Part shown: positions 1 to 7,461 of the stretch, one piece after another
How positions within the stretch are numbered: the first letter of the stretch is position 1
Layout: each line of letters starts with the position of its first letter
Assembly: GCF_044762665.1 (NCBI RefSeq)
Contig: NZ_JBIWES010000002.1
Coordinates: forward strand, 248,001 to 312,000
Reading direction: 5' to 3'
Length of the DNA stretch: 64,000 nucleotides
From: Peribacillus frigoritolerans_B
GTDB lineage: Bacteria; Bacillota; Bacilli; Bacillales; DSM-1321
Translations under genes and position numbers: made by a program
The notes under the pieces: generated by a model
Told to the model about the DNA's origin: nothing
Databases searched by the model: none
The model's input: only the letters and a program-made list of their open reading frames with translations

Positions 1-629
1 AACTGAATCATTCTCAGTGTTTGCTGCATCGTGCAAAATTGCGTAACGAAATGATAAAGTAATTTCCATTCCCTTTCCATTGGAGCTTTTGAGCTAAGGC
101 GTTTAAAGTAAGTTTGAATATGATTTTCAATCATATAAGTAGCCTCGCCTATATGGGGCTCGACTTGTTCCGCAAAGGCCTCATTCACGAATTGCTTCCA
201 TGATGGATAGCTTTTATCTAAGATGATGGATTTCCCCGCCGACTGTTTAAGTAATTCACTTGCCGGTTTCACTTGCTGCAGTGCTTGGGTAGTTGAGATG
301 TTTTTTGGTGCTTTCCAATCGCCCAGCCATTCGGAAACGCTAGCGTGTTCAGAATATGCAGAAAAGAAAACGGCCATTTGATGCCGGCAAATGAACCTTG
401 AATCACATGTACAGCTTCCATCCTGTGGGGAGAGCAGATTCAGCCTGGCCTTATATCGTGTCTCTTCCTGTACCTCAGCCGCAATCGTATCCACCGCTTC
501 TTCTTTAATATCAACGAGCCCCTGACGGTATAACTGGAGCCCTTGATTCACTACATCCGAATCTTCCGGATCCCCGGCCTCCAAAAATTCCGCCAGCCGC
601 TCCCCAACTAACAACAACTCCCGCTCCAT
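1..629 (-). CDS. SWIM zinc-finger protein, partial (YwqB-like)
   Basis: The reading frame is open on the minus strand from an ATG at 629 to the left edge, so at least 209 residues are present and the C-terminus is missing. A GGAGGAG ribosome binding site precedes the start. Around residues 73-83 the protein reads CTCDSRFICRH, which fits the SWIM zinc-binding pattern CxC-xn-CxH. SWIM domains bind DNA or protein, and in bacilli such genes often sit beside an SNF2-type helicase (ywqA/ywqB in B. subtilis). That neighbour would lie outside the window, so the YwqB assignment is inference. The domain call is firm; the cellular role is unknown. Confidence 0.75.
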   Translation of the reverse strand, partial: MERELLLVGERLAEFLEAGDPEDSDVVNQGLQLYRQGLVDIKEEAVDTIAAEVQEETRYKARLNLLSPQDGSCTCDSRFICRHQMAVFFSAYSEHASVSEWLGDWKAPKNISTTQALQQVKPASELLKQSAGKSIILDKSYPSWKQFVNEAFAEQVEPHIGEATYMIENHIQTYFKRLSSKAPMEREWKLLYHFVTQFCTMQQTLRMIQ

Positions 630-818
630 ACTCTCCTCCTTCAGGGACTAGCCCTATTTACCAAATTTATATTTTTGTATGATCATGAACCATCGTTCTT
701 TAACTTATCGAAATCCCGACTCGGCTTATTCTTGGGCCGTTTATCGAATGCCGGACTATGGCCGTTCTCTTTACGTTCAAATCCATTTAATCGAACAAAC
801 GATCACTGCTTCTTGCCG

Positions 819-899
819 TACATTCATAGAAACCCTGTAAAAGTCAATATCGTCAAAAATCCGCTTGAATATAAGCGGTTCGGATATAAACAGGAATAA
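819..899 (+). pseudogene. Remnant of a Y1 (IS200/REP-associated type) transposase C-terminus
   Basis: The frame ending at 899 reads YIHRNPVKVNIVKNP, then LEYKRFGYKQE and a stop. This closely resembles the conserved stretch YIHxNPVKAGLVKNPxxYxWSSY found near the end of Y1-type (TnpA_REP/IS200-like) transposases. No catalytic HUH motif or tyrosine domain is found upstream, and the residues before 819 do not resemble the family. This is therefore a decayed 3' fragment and not a working gene. The normally conserved W-S-S-Y appears here as R-F-G-Y. Confidence 0.6.
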
Positions 900-1098
900 C
901 GGGCATTCACGTTAACCATGCCTGGAATCCTTCATCCTCATTCCTCTTTACAAAGCTAAGTGATGAGGGGCCGGAACCCTTTTTAAAAGTGCGTTTTTTG
1001 AAGCATCTCTTTATTATACTTCATTTTGGCTTGGAATTTAAAATGTAGAATAGAGGTTTTGAAAATGATGAGTGTGGGATTATACATATTCTTGGGTA

Positions 1099-1130
1099 AT
1101 GGGAAGAGCCATTCCCGTGGGAATGGCTTT
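1099..1130 (-). terminator. Hairpin downstream of the PlcR-like gene
   Basis: The perfect palindrome GCCATTCCC/GGGAATGGC lies about 15 bases after the stop codon of the minus-strand regulator gene. The T-run on the minus side is weak, so termination efficiency is uncertain. Confidence 0.45.
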
Positions 1131-1141
1131 AAAATATAGAA

Positions 1142-2035
1142 TTAGTTTATTTTCATTTCATTCTTCCAACTGTCCAACTTTTTGTTGATGAATGTAACAA
1201 AGGCATGATTTTTTTGTAAATTGAATAGAAACGCTGACTTTTCCAAGTACTCTTTTGCCTCTTCAAAGTTACCTACGAGTTCCAAATTATACCCTAAATG
1301 GTAATGTAAATCCGCTAAAGCATATAATTGATCATGTTCGAGGCACCACTTTATGGCATCTTGGCAGCAGGCAATGGACTCTTCGTATCGACCCAGGCGT
1401 GTTAACACTCTGCCGAAATTATAGGATAGGCGTGTCTTAAGCGTTTTATCCGTCAAAAAGGGCAGGGCTTTCAAGTGATCTAAAGCTTTCCGTAACAAGG
1501 CGAATGCATTTTCGTACTGTTCTTCGGCTACATACATTACACCAAGGCTGCTTAAGATTTCAAGCTCCCGTTCCGAATAAATTTTGTCTGTCGTATGGGT
1601 AATGGCTATGGCCTGATTAATGAATTCGATGGCTGTATCTAAATCTTTATTTTTTTCATATTCGTATATTCCCTTGTGCCAAAGAATCAATTGATGATTC
1701 TTTTTATTCTGAAGAAAGAGGGGACTGTTTTCCTCAGCCTTTACAATTTGCTGCATCTCCTCATAATTTCGGGTTCTTCTGGCTATTTTTAATTGATAAA
1801 TCACTTCTTCCACGTAATCCAGCCTAGGGGTCATTCCAATATCGAAAAAATAGTTTACATCAACGCCTAACCGTTGGGAAATTAAATAGAGAGTGGATGC
1901 ATATGGATAGACATCGCCCTTTTCAATCTTACTGATCTGTGCTTGTGTACAAATACCGGTTGCCAACTCTTCCTGGGAAAGCCCGATTTGTTTACGTAGC
2001 TCTTTGATCTTTTGTCCAACTGCAAAAAAATCCAT
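1142..2035 (-). CDS. PlcR-like HTH/TPR quorum-sensing regulator (RRNPP family)
   Basis: A 297-residue protein. An XRE-type helix-turn-helix lies at about residues 8-62 (LSQEELATGICTQAQISKIE). A long all-helical tetratricopeptide array follows to the C-terminus, including YEESIACCQDAIKWC and NFEEAKEYLEKSAFLF. Length, domain order and the C-terminal helix pattern match Bacillus cereus PlcR, which binds a re-imported peptide in its TPR groove and then DNA as a dimer. The start ATG follows an AAGGAG site. A small secreted peptide gene is divergent at 2232, and an 18-bp dyad lies 17 bases upstream of the start, so autoregulation is likely. The family is seen in the sequence; the ligand and target genes are inferred. 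PlcR-type is favoured over NprR or Rap by size and by the peptide motif. Confidence 0.85.
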   Translation of the reverse strand: MDFFAVGQKIKELRKQIGLSQEELATGICTQAQISKIEKGDVYPYASTLYLISQRLGVDVNYFFDIGMTPRLDYVEEVIYQLKIARRTRNYEEMQQIVKAEENSPLFLQNKKNHQLILWHKGIYEYEKNKDLDTAIEFINQAIAITHTTDKIYSERELEILSSLGVMYVAEEQYENAFALLRKALDHLKALPFLTDKTLKTRLSYNFGRVLTRLGRYEESIACCQDAIKWCLEHDQLYALADLHYHLGYNLELVGNFEEAKEYLEKSAFLFNLQKNHAFVTFINKKLDSWKNEMKIN

Positions 2036-2051
2036 TTTGATTCTCCTTAAA

Positions 2052-2069
2052 ATATGCCTAGAGTTATAT
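2052..2069. promoter_or_regulatory. Putative operator copy a (18-bp dyad)
   Basis: ATATGCCTAGAGTTATAT fits the dyad ATAT-N2-CT-N2-AG-N2-ATAT. It lies just upstream of the PlcR-like gene start. Bases 2057-2072 are identical to 3179-3194. The layout is like the B. cereus PlcR box (16 bp, TAT...ATA ends) but the inner bases differ. The proposed binding protein is inferred. Confidence 0.55.
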
Positions 2070-2160
2070 TTTGTTATGAAAAATCGGTGTAAGCGGTATG
2101 TACAGGTCCTGAACGGTTTAAATAGATTCTTTAGTCGAAATATATGGTTTTAAGAAGTGT

Positions 2161-2198
2161 GGTTAAATATAACTATAGAATTAATTTCTATTTTAACC
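2161..2198 (+). promoter_or_regulatory. Putative operator copy b and inverted repeat before the peptide gene
   Basis: The minus strand of 2167-2184 carries the dyad in a weaker form, with TTAA in place of one ATAT arm and an intact CTATAG core. It is embedded in a larger inverted repeat, GGTTAAA ... ATAGAA-N5-TTCTAT ... TTTAACC. It lies 34 bases before the peptide start, as expected for a control site. No good -10/-35 pair could be fixed. Confidence 0.45.
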
Positions 2199-2231
2199 AA
2201 TATTTTTTTAAAAGAAAAGGAGGAATGACCT

Positions 2232-2345
2232 ATGAAAAAAAGTACTAAAGCATTAGTCGTATCTTTTCTTATCATCGCTGCTTTCGTTATTGTCCCAAGC
2301 GAATTACCAGGCCTTTACGCAGAACTTCCAGGTTTATATAAATAA
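2232..2345 (+). CDS. Secreted signalling pro-peptide, PapR-like, with duplicated ELPGLY motif
   Basis: A 37-residue ORF with a strong ribosome binding site (AAAGGAGGAATGACCT-ATG). Residues 1-6 are basic (MKKSTK), residues 7-21 are a hydrophobic export segment, and the tail after P22 reads SELPGLYAELPGLYK. The hexapeptide ELPGLY occurs twice, at 24-29 and 31-36. The form AELPGLY resembles ADLPFEF, the C-terminal PapR heptapeptide of B. cereus. The gene is divergent from a PlcR-like regulator and ends in a strong terminator, so it is a dedicated short transcript. I infer that it is exported, trimmed and re-imported to activate the regulator. The mature form (one or two copies, with or without the last Lys) cannot be told from sequence. 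Confidence 0.8.
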   Translation: MKKSTKALVVSFLIIAAFVIVPSELPGLYAELPGLYK

Positions 2346-2374
2346 GTAAATGAAGCTTCTTATTACTGATTCAA

Positions 2375-2401
2375 GCATCTTCAATTGAAGATGTTTTTTT
2401 T
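2375..2401 (+). terminator. Intrinsic terminator of the peptide gene
   Basis: The stem CATCTTC/GAAGATG with an AATT loop is followed by eight T. It lies 30 bases after the peptide stop codon. Confidence 0.85.
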
Positions 2402-2433
2402 ATTATTATTTTCAAATGATTATTCTTTTACGC

Positions 2434-2451
2434 ATATTCCTATAGTTATAA
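2434..2451. promoter_or_regulatory. Putative operator copy c
   Basis: ATATTCCTATAGTTATAA fits ATAT-N2-CT-N2-AG-N2-ATAT with one mismatch. It lies 133 bases before the small gene at 2584, making that gene a candidate target of the PlcR-like protein. Confidence 0.5.
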
Positions 2452-2583
2452 TTATCTATGAATGGGGAGTGTAAGGTCCATTTGGTAGGTGTGGAAGAAA
2501 CGCGAGGGTAGTTTGGAACGCCTATTTCCGTTTAATGACTTTGTTATAGTGTAAATAACAAAACGGAGAGAGGTGTAAGGTTA

Positions 2584-2901
2584 ATGATTGATATTAATAT
2601 GAAAGTTCAACCCTCTTTTTACGATGATGAATGTGCCATTGTGTTTTCTTTTTATTTTGATAAGGCAACAAGGAATATTGGTGAAGCTGTGGTGTACACA
2701 TGCCAAAAATCAGATGAAAAAGAATACAGCCAAGATCATATAGATACAGATGTACAAGAAAAAATCGCTTATATTAAAGAGTTTTCCATTGTAGATGAGT
2801 ATCAGGCTACCTCAATGAAGAAAATTCAACATTTTTTGAATGTAATCGGTATCAAAAAATGTGTGAAGCACAACCTTCAGGGAAATGAAATCGCATTTTA
2901 A
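2584..2901 (+). CDS. Hypothetical 105-residue protein
   Basis: A small acidic protein with no signal peptide or membrane segment and no family I recognise. It begins with ATG after GGAGAGAGG (spacing about 10). A possible -10 (TATAGT) lies inside the short inverted repeat TTGTTA-N9-TAACAA at 2541-2561, just upstream. Its stop codon forms the first bases of a perfect 22-bp terminator stem. Copy c of the local 18-bp dyad lies upstream, so control by the neighbouring PlcR-like regulator is plausible. The ribosome binding site and dedicated terminator argue that it is expressed; the function is unknown. Confidence 0.6.
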   Translation: MIDINMKVQPSFYDDECAIVFSFYFDKATRNIGEAVVYTCQKSDEKEYSQDHIDTDVQEKIAYIKEFSIVDEYQATSMKKIQHFLNVIGIKKCVKHNLQGNEIAF

Positions 2902-2948
2902 ACGATAAAAACTCATGACATCCCACATGTCATGAGTTTTTATCGTTT
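2900..2948. terminator. Shared bidirectional terminator, 22-bp perfect stem
   Basis: 2900-2921 pairs perfectly with 2927-2948 around the loop CCCAC, with A/T runs on both sides. It serves the plus-strand gene ending at 2901. The convergent small gene ends inside the stem at 2930. Confidence 0.85.
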
Positions 2949-3073
2949 AAATGAGAGTTTTGAGCATTCATTTTCTTTTTGATGAAATCGCTCATTTGTT
3001 TCCTTTCACTTGGTTTAGCGTTATTTGTTCTTTCAAAAAATTTAAAGTGTTGTTTATTTCTATCGGATTTCAT
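2930..3073 (-). CDS. Small basic hypothetical protein, 47 residues
   Basis: An ATG at 3073 is preceded by AAGGAGAG at good spacing. The frame runs 47 codons to a TGA inside the shared terminator stem. The protein is strongly basic and hydrophilic (MKSDRNKQHFKFFERTNN..., then SERKQMSDFIKKK) with no signal or membrane segment. I do not recognise a family; some bacilli have small basic Fur- or stress-controlled proteins of this kind, but that link is weak. Evidence for reality is the ribosome binding site, the convergent shared terminator and the ordinary amino acid composition. It lies inside the PlcR-like neighbourhood and may be part of the same accessory patch. Confidence 0.5.
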   Translation of the reverse strand: MKSDRNKQHFKFFERTNNAKPSERKQMSDFIKKKMNAQNSHLNDKNS

Positions 3074-3172
3074 GATGTCTCTCCTTTGCATTTTTTTATT
3101 TACCCATTTTTTTTAAATTAAAACGTGATTTCCTCATAAAGGGATAAAAATATTTAAAAAAAAGATCAAGTA

Positions 3173-3190
3173 ATATTCCTAGAGTTATAT
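3173..3190. promoter_or_regulatory. Putative operator copy d
   Basis: ATATTCCTAGAGTTATAT fits ATAT-N2-CT-N2-AG-N2-ATAT perfectly and shares 16 identical consecutive bases (3179-3194) with copy a. It lies upstream of an untranslated-looking plus-strand stretch that ends in a terminator at 3382-3411. Confidence 0.5.
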
Positions 3191-3381
3191 TTTCATCTGT
3201 CAATCCCTGCAAATAAGGATTAAATGGATAATAATAAGTGGTAAAGACTGAATATGGAGAAATTTCGTGTTTTATCATACTTGAAAAAAATGCTAAAATG
3301 GTTCGAATATCGGATTTTTCATTAGAAACATCAGTTTCTAGTACCCTAAAGTGAAGAGGGTTGAAGAACTCTTTTCGATGG

Positions 3382-3411
3382 CCCCCGAGCACTTGCTTGG
3401 GGGATCTTTTT
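3382..3411 (+). terminator. Intrinsic terminator upstream of the CorA-like gene
   Basis: The stem CCCCCGAGC/GCTTGGGGG with loop ACTT is followed by a T-rich run. No convincing plus-strand gene ends here. It therefore closes either a small RNA transcript starting near 3200 or a leader (attenuator) of the gene at 3545. Two smaller hairpins precede it (AGAAAC/GTTTCT and ACCCT/AGGGT). Confidence 0.7.
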
Positions 3412-3544
3412 GTATTTGGATAATTTGCCCACTTTATTTCTATATTATGTTTCGTTTTGTTTGTATATACATGGGTAAATATAAGAAAGAAGATGAATTA
3501 AACCTGTGTGTGTTTATCGCAGTTTAATCGGAGGAATATATTTT

Positions 3545-4981
3545 ATGGATGTGAAAGTGAAGAATGATCCCACGAAGCGAACTTTCCAGCAGTTCATTTT
3601 TCCATTTACGCTTGAAGGAAAAATGATTGAAAAGTTTGTGGAAAGATTGCTTAAGGACAATTTCGTTTTTTTGAACTTGAAAGATATGGAACAACAAAAT
3701 CAATTTTACGGTGGACATAAAGTTTCACACCGTAAATTGGAAAAGTATTTCATGCCATACATCGAACCGATTTTATTTCCGGGTAATGCAAAACAGAAGG
3801 AAGGCTTACGGCGTTTCACGAAAAAACTGGATATTGATTGTACCTTCGAATCACCCTATCTAAATACCCCATTTATTATTAACTCTATAGATATCTTCAT
3901 ATGTCCATTTCATATTGGCATGATGAATCTTCGTGTTACTTTACCTGAAGGGCTTTCACATAATGATGTGCTCTATTTTGGCGATACATTCCGAATCCTC
4001 GAACCGATTGCTGATGATGAAGAAAAAACGAAAGTTGGCTGCCGGGAAAATCAGTATGAACATGTGAAGGATTTCATCTTCAATGAACTGTTGCCGCCAA
4101 TTGAGGAATATATGGATGAAGAACAAGCGGATCCGACCTATTTTGGCAGTTTGCCCTTTTTCATCGATGAAAGAATGTATGTGATCAGTTATACGGCATT
4201 CCCTGAGAATCGTGATATTTCTAAAAATGATTTATTCCGGATCAGTGAGCTGAACGGGTATGACAATGATGGTGAGCCGTATATAGGCGCATTAAACCCT
4301 GATTATATAGAAAAGTATTATCAAGAAAGGGTTTATGACAGGTGGGGCAAGGAGACTTATTATGTAACTAGCATGTATCATTTCGCGTGTGTAACGAAAG
4401 CGACAGGTAAACTGGAACAGGAACTGGCAAGTGAAATGTACGGCCAGCATTTTTATACATTGTTGCTTTTCTTCTATTATAAGATCGTACTGCTTAAATT
4501 GGCTCATGAACATTCCCAGATAGATGTGGAAAAAGATCAATCGGATACAGAACAGCTGATTTTCATGATCACTGAGTTTTCTGCAAAGTACTTATTCACT
4601 GAAGTGAATAGTATGGCAATCGGTAAAGAGCTTTTCAAAAAAACGGATGAAGCCTTCAGGATTGCCCCTCTCTACAGAGAAGTGAAGGAAACACTTTCCT
4701 ACCTTTATCAAAATCAGGATAAATTGGCTGGGAAAAGAAGTAATTATCTTTTACAAATACTAACGATTTATACGGTGGTTTCCGGGATATTCGGAATGAA
4801 TCTATATATTGAAGATTGGAAAGGGAAATTACCATGGAAAGCGTATATGGATTACTCCTTATACGAATGGGTAGCTGTCATTGTAACGACAAGCGGTCTC
4901 ATCATTTCGGGCATCCTGGGCTTTATCTTCCTGAAAAAATGGCTGCAAGAGAAAAAAAGCCGAAAAAAAAGAATGCTTTAA
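3545..4981 (+). CDS. CorA-like membrane protein
   Basis: A protein of 478 residues from the ATG at 3545, chosen because GGAGG lies 10 bases upstream; a GTG 39 bases earlier has no ribosome binding site. The first ~400 residues are soluble. Two membrane helices lie at the C-terminus, and the first ends in the signature GMN (IFGMNLYIEDWKG). The second is VAVIVTTSGLIISGILGF, followed by a lysine/arginine-rich tail. A GMN motif between two C-terminal helices is the hallmark of CorA/Mrs2-type divalent-cation channels, but the long N-terminal part is unlike typical CorA (about 320 residues). Transport of magnesium or another metal is inference. A terminator at 3382 could make its leader regulatory. 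Confidence 0.65.
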   Translation: MDVKVKNDPTKRTFQQFIFPFTLEGKMIEKFVERLLKDNFVFLNLKDMEQQNQFYGGHKVSHRKLEKYFMPYIEPILFPGNAKQKEGLRRFTKKLDIDCTFESPYLNTPFIINSIDIFICPFHIGMMNLRVTLPEGLSHNDVLYFGDTFRILEPIADDEEKTKVGCRENQYEHVKDFIFNELLPPIEEYMDEEQADPTYFGSLPFFIDERMYVISYTAFPENRDISKNDLFRISELNGYDNDGEPYIGALNPDYIEKYYQERVYDRWGKETYYVTSMYHFACVTKATGKLEQELASEMYGQHFYTLLLFFYYKIVLLKLAHEHSQIDVEKDQSDTEQLIFMITEFSAKYLFTEVNSMAIGKELFKKTDEAFRIAPLYREVKETLSYLYQNQDKLAGKRSNYLLQILTIYTVVSGIFGMNLYIEDWKGKLPWKAYMDYSLYEWVAVIVTTSGLIISGILGFIFLKKWLQEKKSRKKRML

Positions 4982-5013
4982 AGTCCTGTACACGATGTAC
5001 GGGACTTTTGTTT
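4981..5013 (+). terminator. Terminator of the CorA-like gene
   Basis: AAAGTCCTGTAC/GTACGGGACTTT stem starting at the stop codon, followed by T-rich sequence. Confidence 0.8.
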
Positions 5014-5130
5014 TAGAAAAAACATGGTTAATTAGAAAAATAAAGAAATTCGGTATGCGAAATCCCCCATTCCCCTAATATTTTGCTAAACTATAGGTAT
5101 ATCATTCTAACTATTCATTAGGAGGAAATC

Positions 5131-7137
5131 ATGAAGAAACTAGCTTTAGTTTCCAGCTTATTGTTGATGAGCGTATTGTTCCTGGCCGGATGCTCGGATG
5201 AGCCAAGTCCGGAAGATCGCTTTGCGGCATACACGAAGCTTTGGAATAAACAAGATTTTGCGAAAATGTACGATTATCTGTCACCTGAGACAAAGAAAGA
5301 AATCAGTGCGGATGAATTTGAGAAGCGTTATGAAAAAATCTATACGGGCATTGAAGCCGACCAATTAAAGGTGGACTATAAACAGCCAAAAGAAGAAAAA
5401 GACCATAAAGATGGAGAAAAGGTAAGCCTTTCATATACCGTTGATATGTCCACTATGGCGGGTGCTGTCAGCTCTGACCATAAAGCGACACTTGTCAAGG
5501 AAGGGGAAGGCGAGAAAGAAAATTGGTACATCAAGTGGGATGAAAGCTACATATTCCCTCAATTGGAAGCCGGTGAGAAGGTATCGGTTGAATCGTATCC
5601 AGCCATTCGGGGGGAAATTGTCGATCGAAATGAACGCGGCCTTGCCATGAATGGAACGGTAGCGGAAGTGGGAATCGTGCCGGAGAAAATGGCCAACGAA
5701 TCCGAAACGGTTAAAAAGGTCGCTGGAATCCTCAATATGTCCACCGACGAAGTGAATCAGAAATTAAAACAAACATGGGTAAAGCCAAGCTATTTCGTGC
5801 CCATCAAGAAAATGTCAAATGATAATACCGCAACTTTGGAAAAGCTATTGAGCATTGCAGGGGTATCTGTCAATAATACGGAAGAGCGTATATATCCGTA
5901 TAAAGAGGCTACTGCCCATCTAATCGGATATGTCGGTGAGGCATCAGCCGAGGATCTGGAGAAATTAAAAGGAAAAGGATATACCGCAAGTGATGTTATT
6001 GGCAAGCGAGGTCTTGAGGAAGTGTTGGAAGCGCGGCTTAAAGGCAAGCCTGGCGGTAAAATCTTCATTAAAACCGAAGATGGCGAAGAAAAAGTGATTG
6101 CTGAAAAGCCTGCTGAAGAGGGAGAAACAATTACATTGACCATCGACGCCGAGCTTCAAAAGGATATCTTCAAGCAATATAAAAACGAAGCCGGATCGGC
6201 ATCGGCAATTGACCCGAAGACAGGCGAAACGCTTGCACTTGTTTCAAGTCCGTCATTCGATCCTAATAAATATATTTTCGGAATAACGAAAGCGGAACAA
6301 AAAGCGCTTGAAGAAGACCCGAAAAAGCCACTTCTGAACCGCTTCAGTTCGACGTTTGCACCTGGTTCAACCATAAAGGCCATCACTGCGGCGATCGCTT
6401 TGAAAAATGGTGTGGATCCGAAAGAGTCGATCAATATCCAAGGGAAAACGTGGGCCAAATCGACATGGAAAGATCATTCCATTACAAGGGTTTCAGACCC
6501 TGGTGTTCCAATCGATATGGATAAGGCATTAATTTATTCAGACAATATTTACTTTGCCCAAAAAGCTCTCGGGCTTGGAAAGGAAAAATTCACAAATGGA
6601 CTCAAGGCTTTCGGATTTGATGAGTCTTTGAATTATGATTATCCGATCAAAGCATCGAGCATCGGCAAGATCGACAGTGAGGGACGATTGGCAGATGCAG
6701 GTTATGGTCAAGCGCAAGTTCAAATGAGCACGCTCCATCTCGCCATGACCTATTCAGCCTTCTTGAATGAAGGAAACATCCCGGCACCTTTCTTAATAAC
6801 AGGAGATAAAATGGAAAAGAAAATATGGAAAGAAAATGCGATATCGGCAGACCAGGCAAATCAGGTCACCAAGATGCTGACACAAGTAGTGGAGCATCCT
6901 AAGGGAAGCGGACATGGAATAGCTGATCTTGGCATCAAAATCGCTGCCAAAACGGGAACTGCTGAAATCAAGGCATCCAAAAATGCTGACGGAACAGAAA
7001 ATGGCTGGTTTGTTGCCATGGACACAGAAGACCCGGAACTTCTCATGGCATGGATGATGGAAGATGTAAAAGGACGAGGCGGCAGCCATGTCGTTGTCGA
7101 TCATATGAAACCGGTGTTGAAGAAGTATTTGAAGTAA
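5131..7137 (+). CDS. pbpC: Penicillin-binding protein 3, class B transpeptidase lipoprotein (PbpC/MecA type)
   Basis: A 668-residue protein, the same length as B. subtilis PbpC. It has a lipoprotein signal (VLFLAGC, cysteine 21), an NTF2-like MecA-type domain at about 25-145, a dimerisation domain (about 150-320, starting ESYPAIRGEIVDRNERGLAM) and a transpeptidase domain. The active-site motifs are intact: S413-TIK, S470-DN and K607-TG. It cross-links peptidoglycan outside the membrane. The MecA relatives have low beta-lactam affinity, but PbpC-type proteins of bacilli are not known as clinical resistance genes and no such claim is made here. AGGAGG precedes the ATG by 7 bases. Single-gene transcript, with a terminator 43 bases after the stop. 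Confidence 0.9.
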   Translation: MKKLALVSSLLLMSVLFLAGCSDEPSPEDRFAAYTKLWNKQDFAKMYDYLSPETKKEISADEFEKRYEKIYTGIEADQLKVDYKQPKEEKDHKDGEKVSLSYTVDMSTMAGAVSSDHKATLVKEGEGEKENWYIKWDESYIFPQLEAGEKVSVESYPAIRGEIVDRNERGLAMNGTVAEVGIVPEKMANESETVKKVAGILNMSTDEVNQKLKQTWVKPSYFVPIKKMSNDNTATLEKLLSIAGVSVNNTEERIYPYKEATAHLIGYVGEASAEDLEKLKGKGYTASDVIGKRGLEEVLEARLKGKPGGKIFIKTEDGEEKVIAEKPAEEGETITLTIDAELQKDIFKQYKNEAGSASAIDPKTGETLALVSSPSFDPNKYIFGITKAEQKALEEDPKKPLLNRFSSTFAPGSTIKAITAAIALKNGVDPKESINIQGKTWAKSTWKDHSITRVSDPGVPIDMDKALIYSDNIYFAQKALGLGKEKFTNGLKAFGFDESLNYDYPIKASSIGKIDSEGRLADAGYGQAQVQMSTLHLAMTYSAFLNEGNIPAPFLITGDKMEKKIWKENAISADQANQVTKMLTQVVEHPKGSGHGIADLGIKIAAKTGTAEIKASKNADGTENGWFVAMDTEDPELLMAWMMEDVKGRGGSHVVVDHMKPVLKKYLK

Positions 7138-7179
7138 GAAAAAAGTCACCCAACAGGACTGGGCAAGTATTTAACATTA

Positions 7180-7220
7180 AAAAGCAGGACATTGGTTTCT
7201 TCCATGTCCTGCTTTTATTT
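7180..7220 (+). terminator. Terminator of pbpC
   Basis: A perfect 13-bp stem AAAAGCAGGACAT/ATGTCCTGCTTTT with an 11-base loop and a T-rich tail. Confidence 0.85.
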
Positions 7221-7331
7221 TGGTTGAGGATTCCAATTTGTTACGACAATGAAGCTGGATTTGAAGGATAATGGGGCGTACATACAGAATGTAAAAAGGG
7301 AGTTCAGAAACTTGCAAGTATACCCGGCACC

Positions 7332-7388
7332 CTAATGTAGTCCTGAAATCATGGTTTCTGCAGCAGTGACATCATCCAGGCCGTTATG
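7332..7388 (-). pseudogene. Possible scrap of a DEDD 3'-5' exonuclease
   Basis: On the minus strand this stretch reads HNGLDDVTAAETMISGLH and then stops. The pattern H-N-x-L-D-D-x-x-A-A is the exonuclease III motif (H-x-AL-x-DA) of DnaQ-like 3'-5' exonucleases, which usually lies near the end of that domain. A stop codon lies two residues upstream and nothing else of the domain is visible. It could be chance; the rest of the 7221-7461 gap holds nothing else I can name. Confidence 0.3.
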
Positions 7389-7461
7389 TTACCAGATGCC
7401 GATGGATTGAACAGGATAAAGACTTGAAGGATAAATAGACTAGGAGTGAGGATGAAAAGGA

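Noticed and set aside
3096..3392. 98-codon minus-strand frame upstream of the CorA-like gene
   Set aside because: Its GTG start lies inside a plus-strand terminator stem, it has no ribosome binding site, and it spans a putative operator.
5131..7137. pbpC as an acquired mecA-type resistance gene
   Set aside because: Length and domain order equal the native Bacillus PbpC; no mobile element or regulator (mecR/mecI, blaR) is near.
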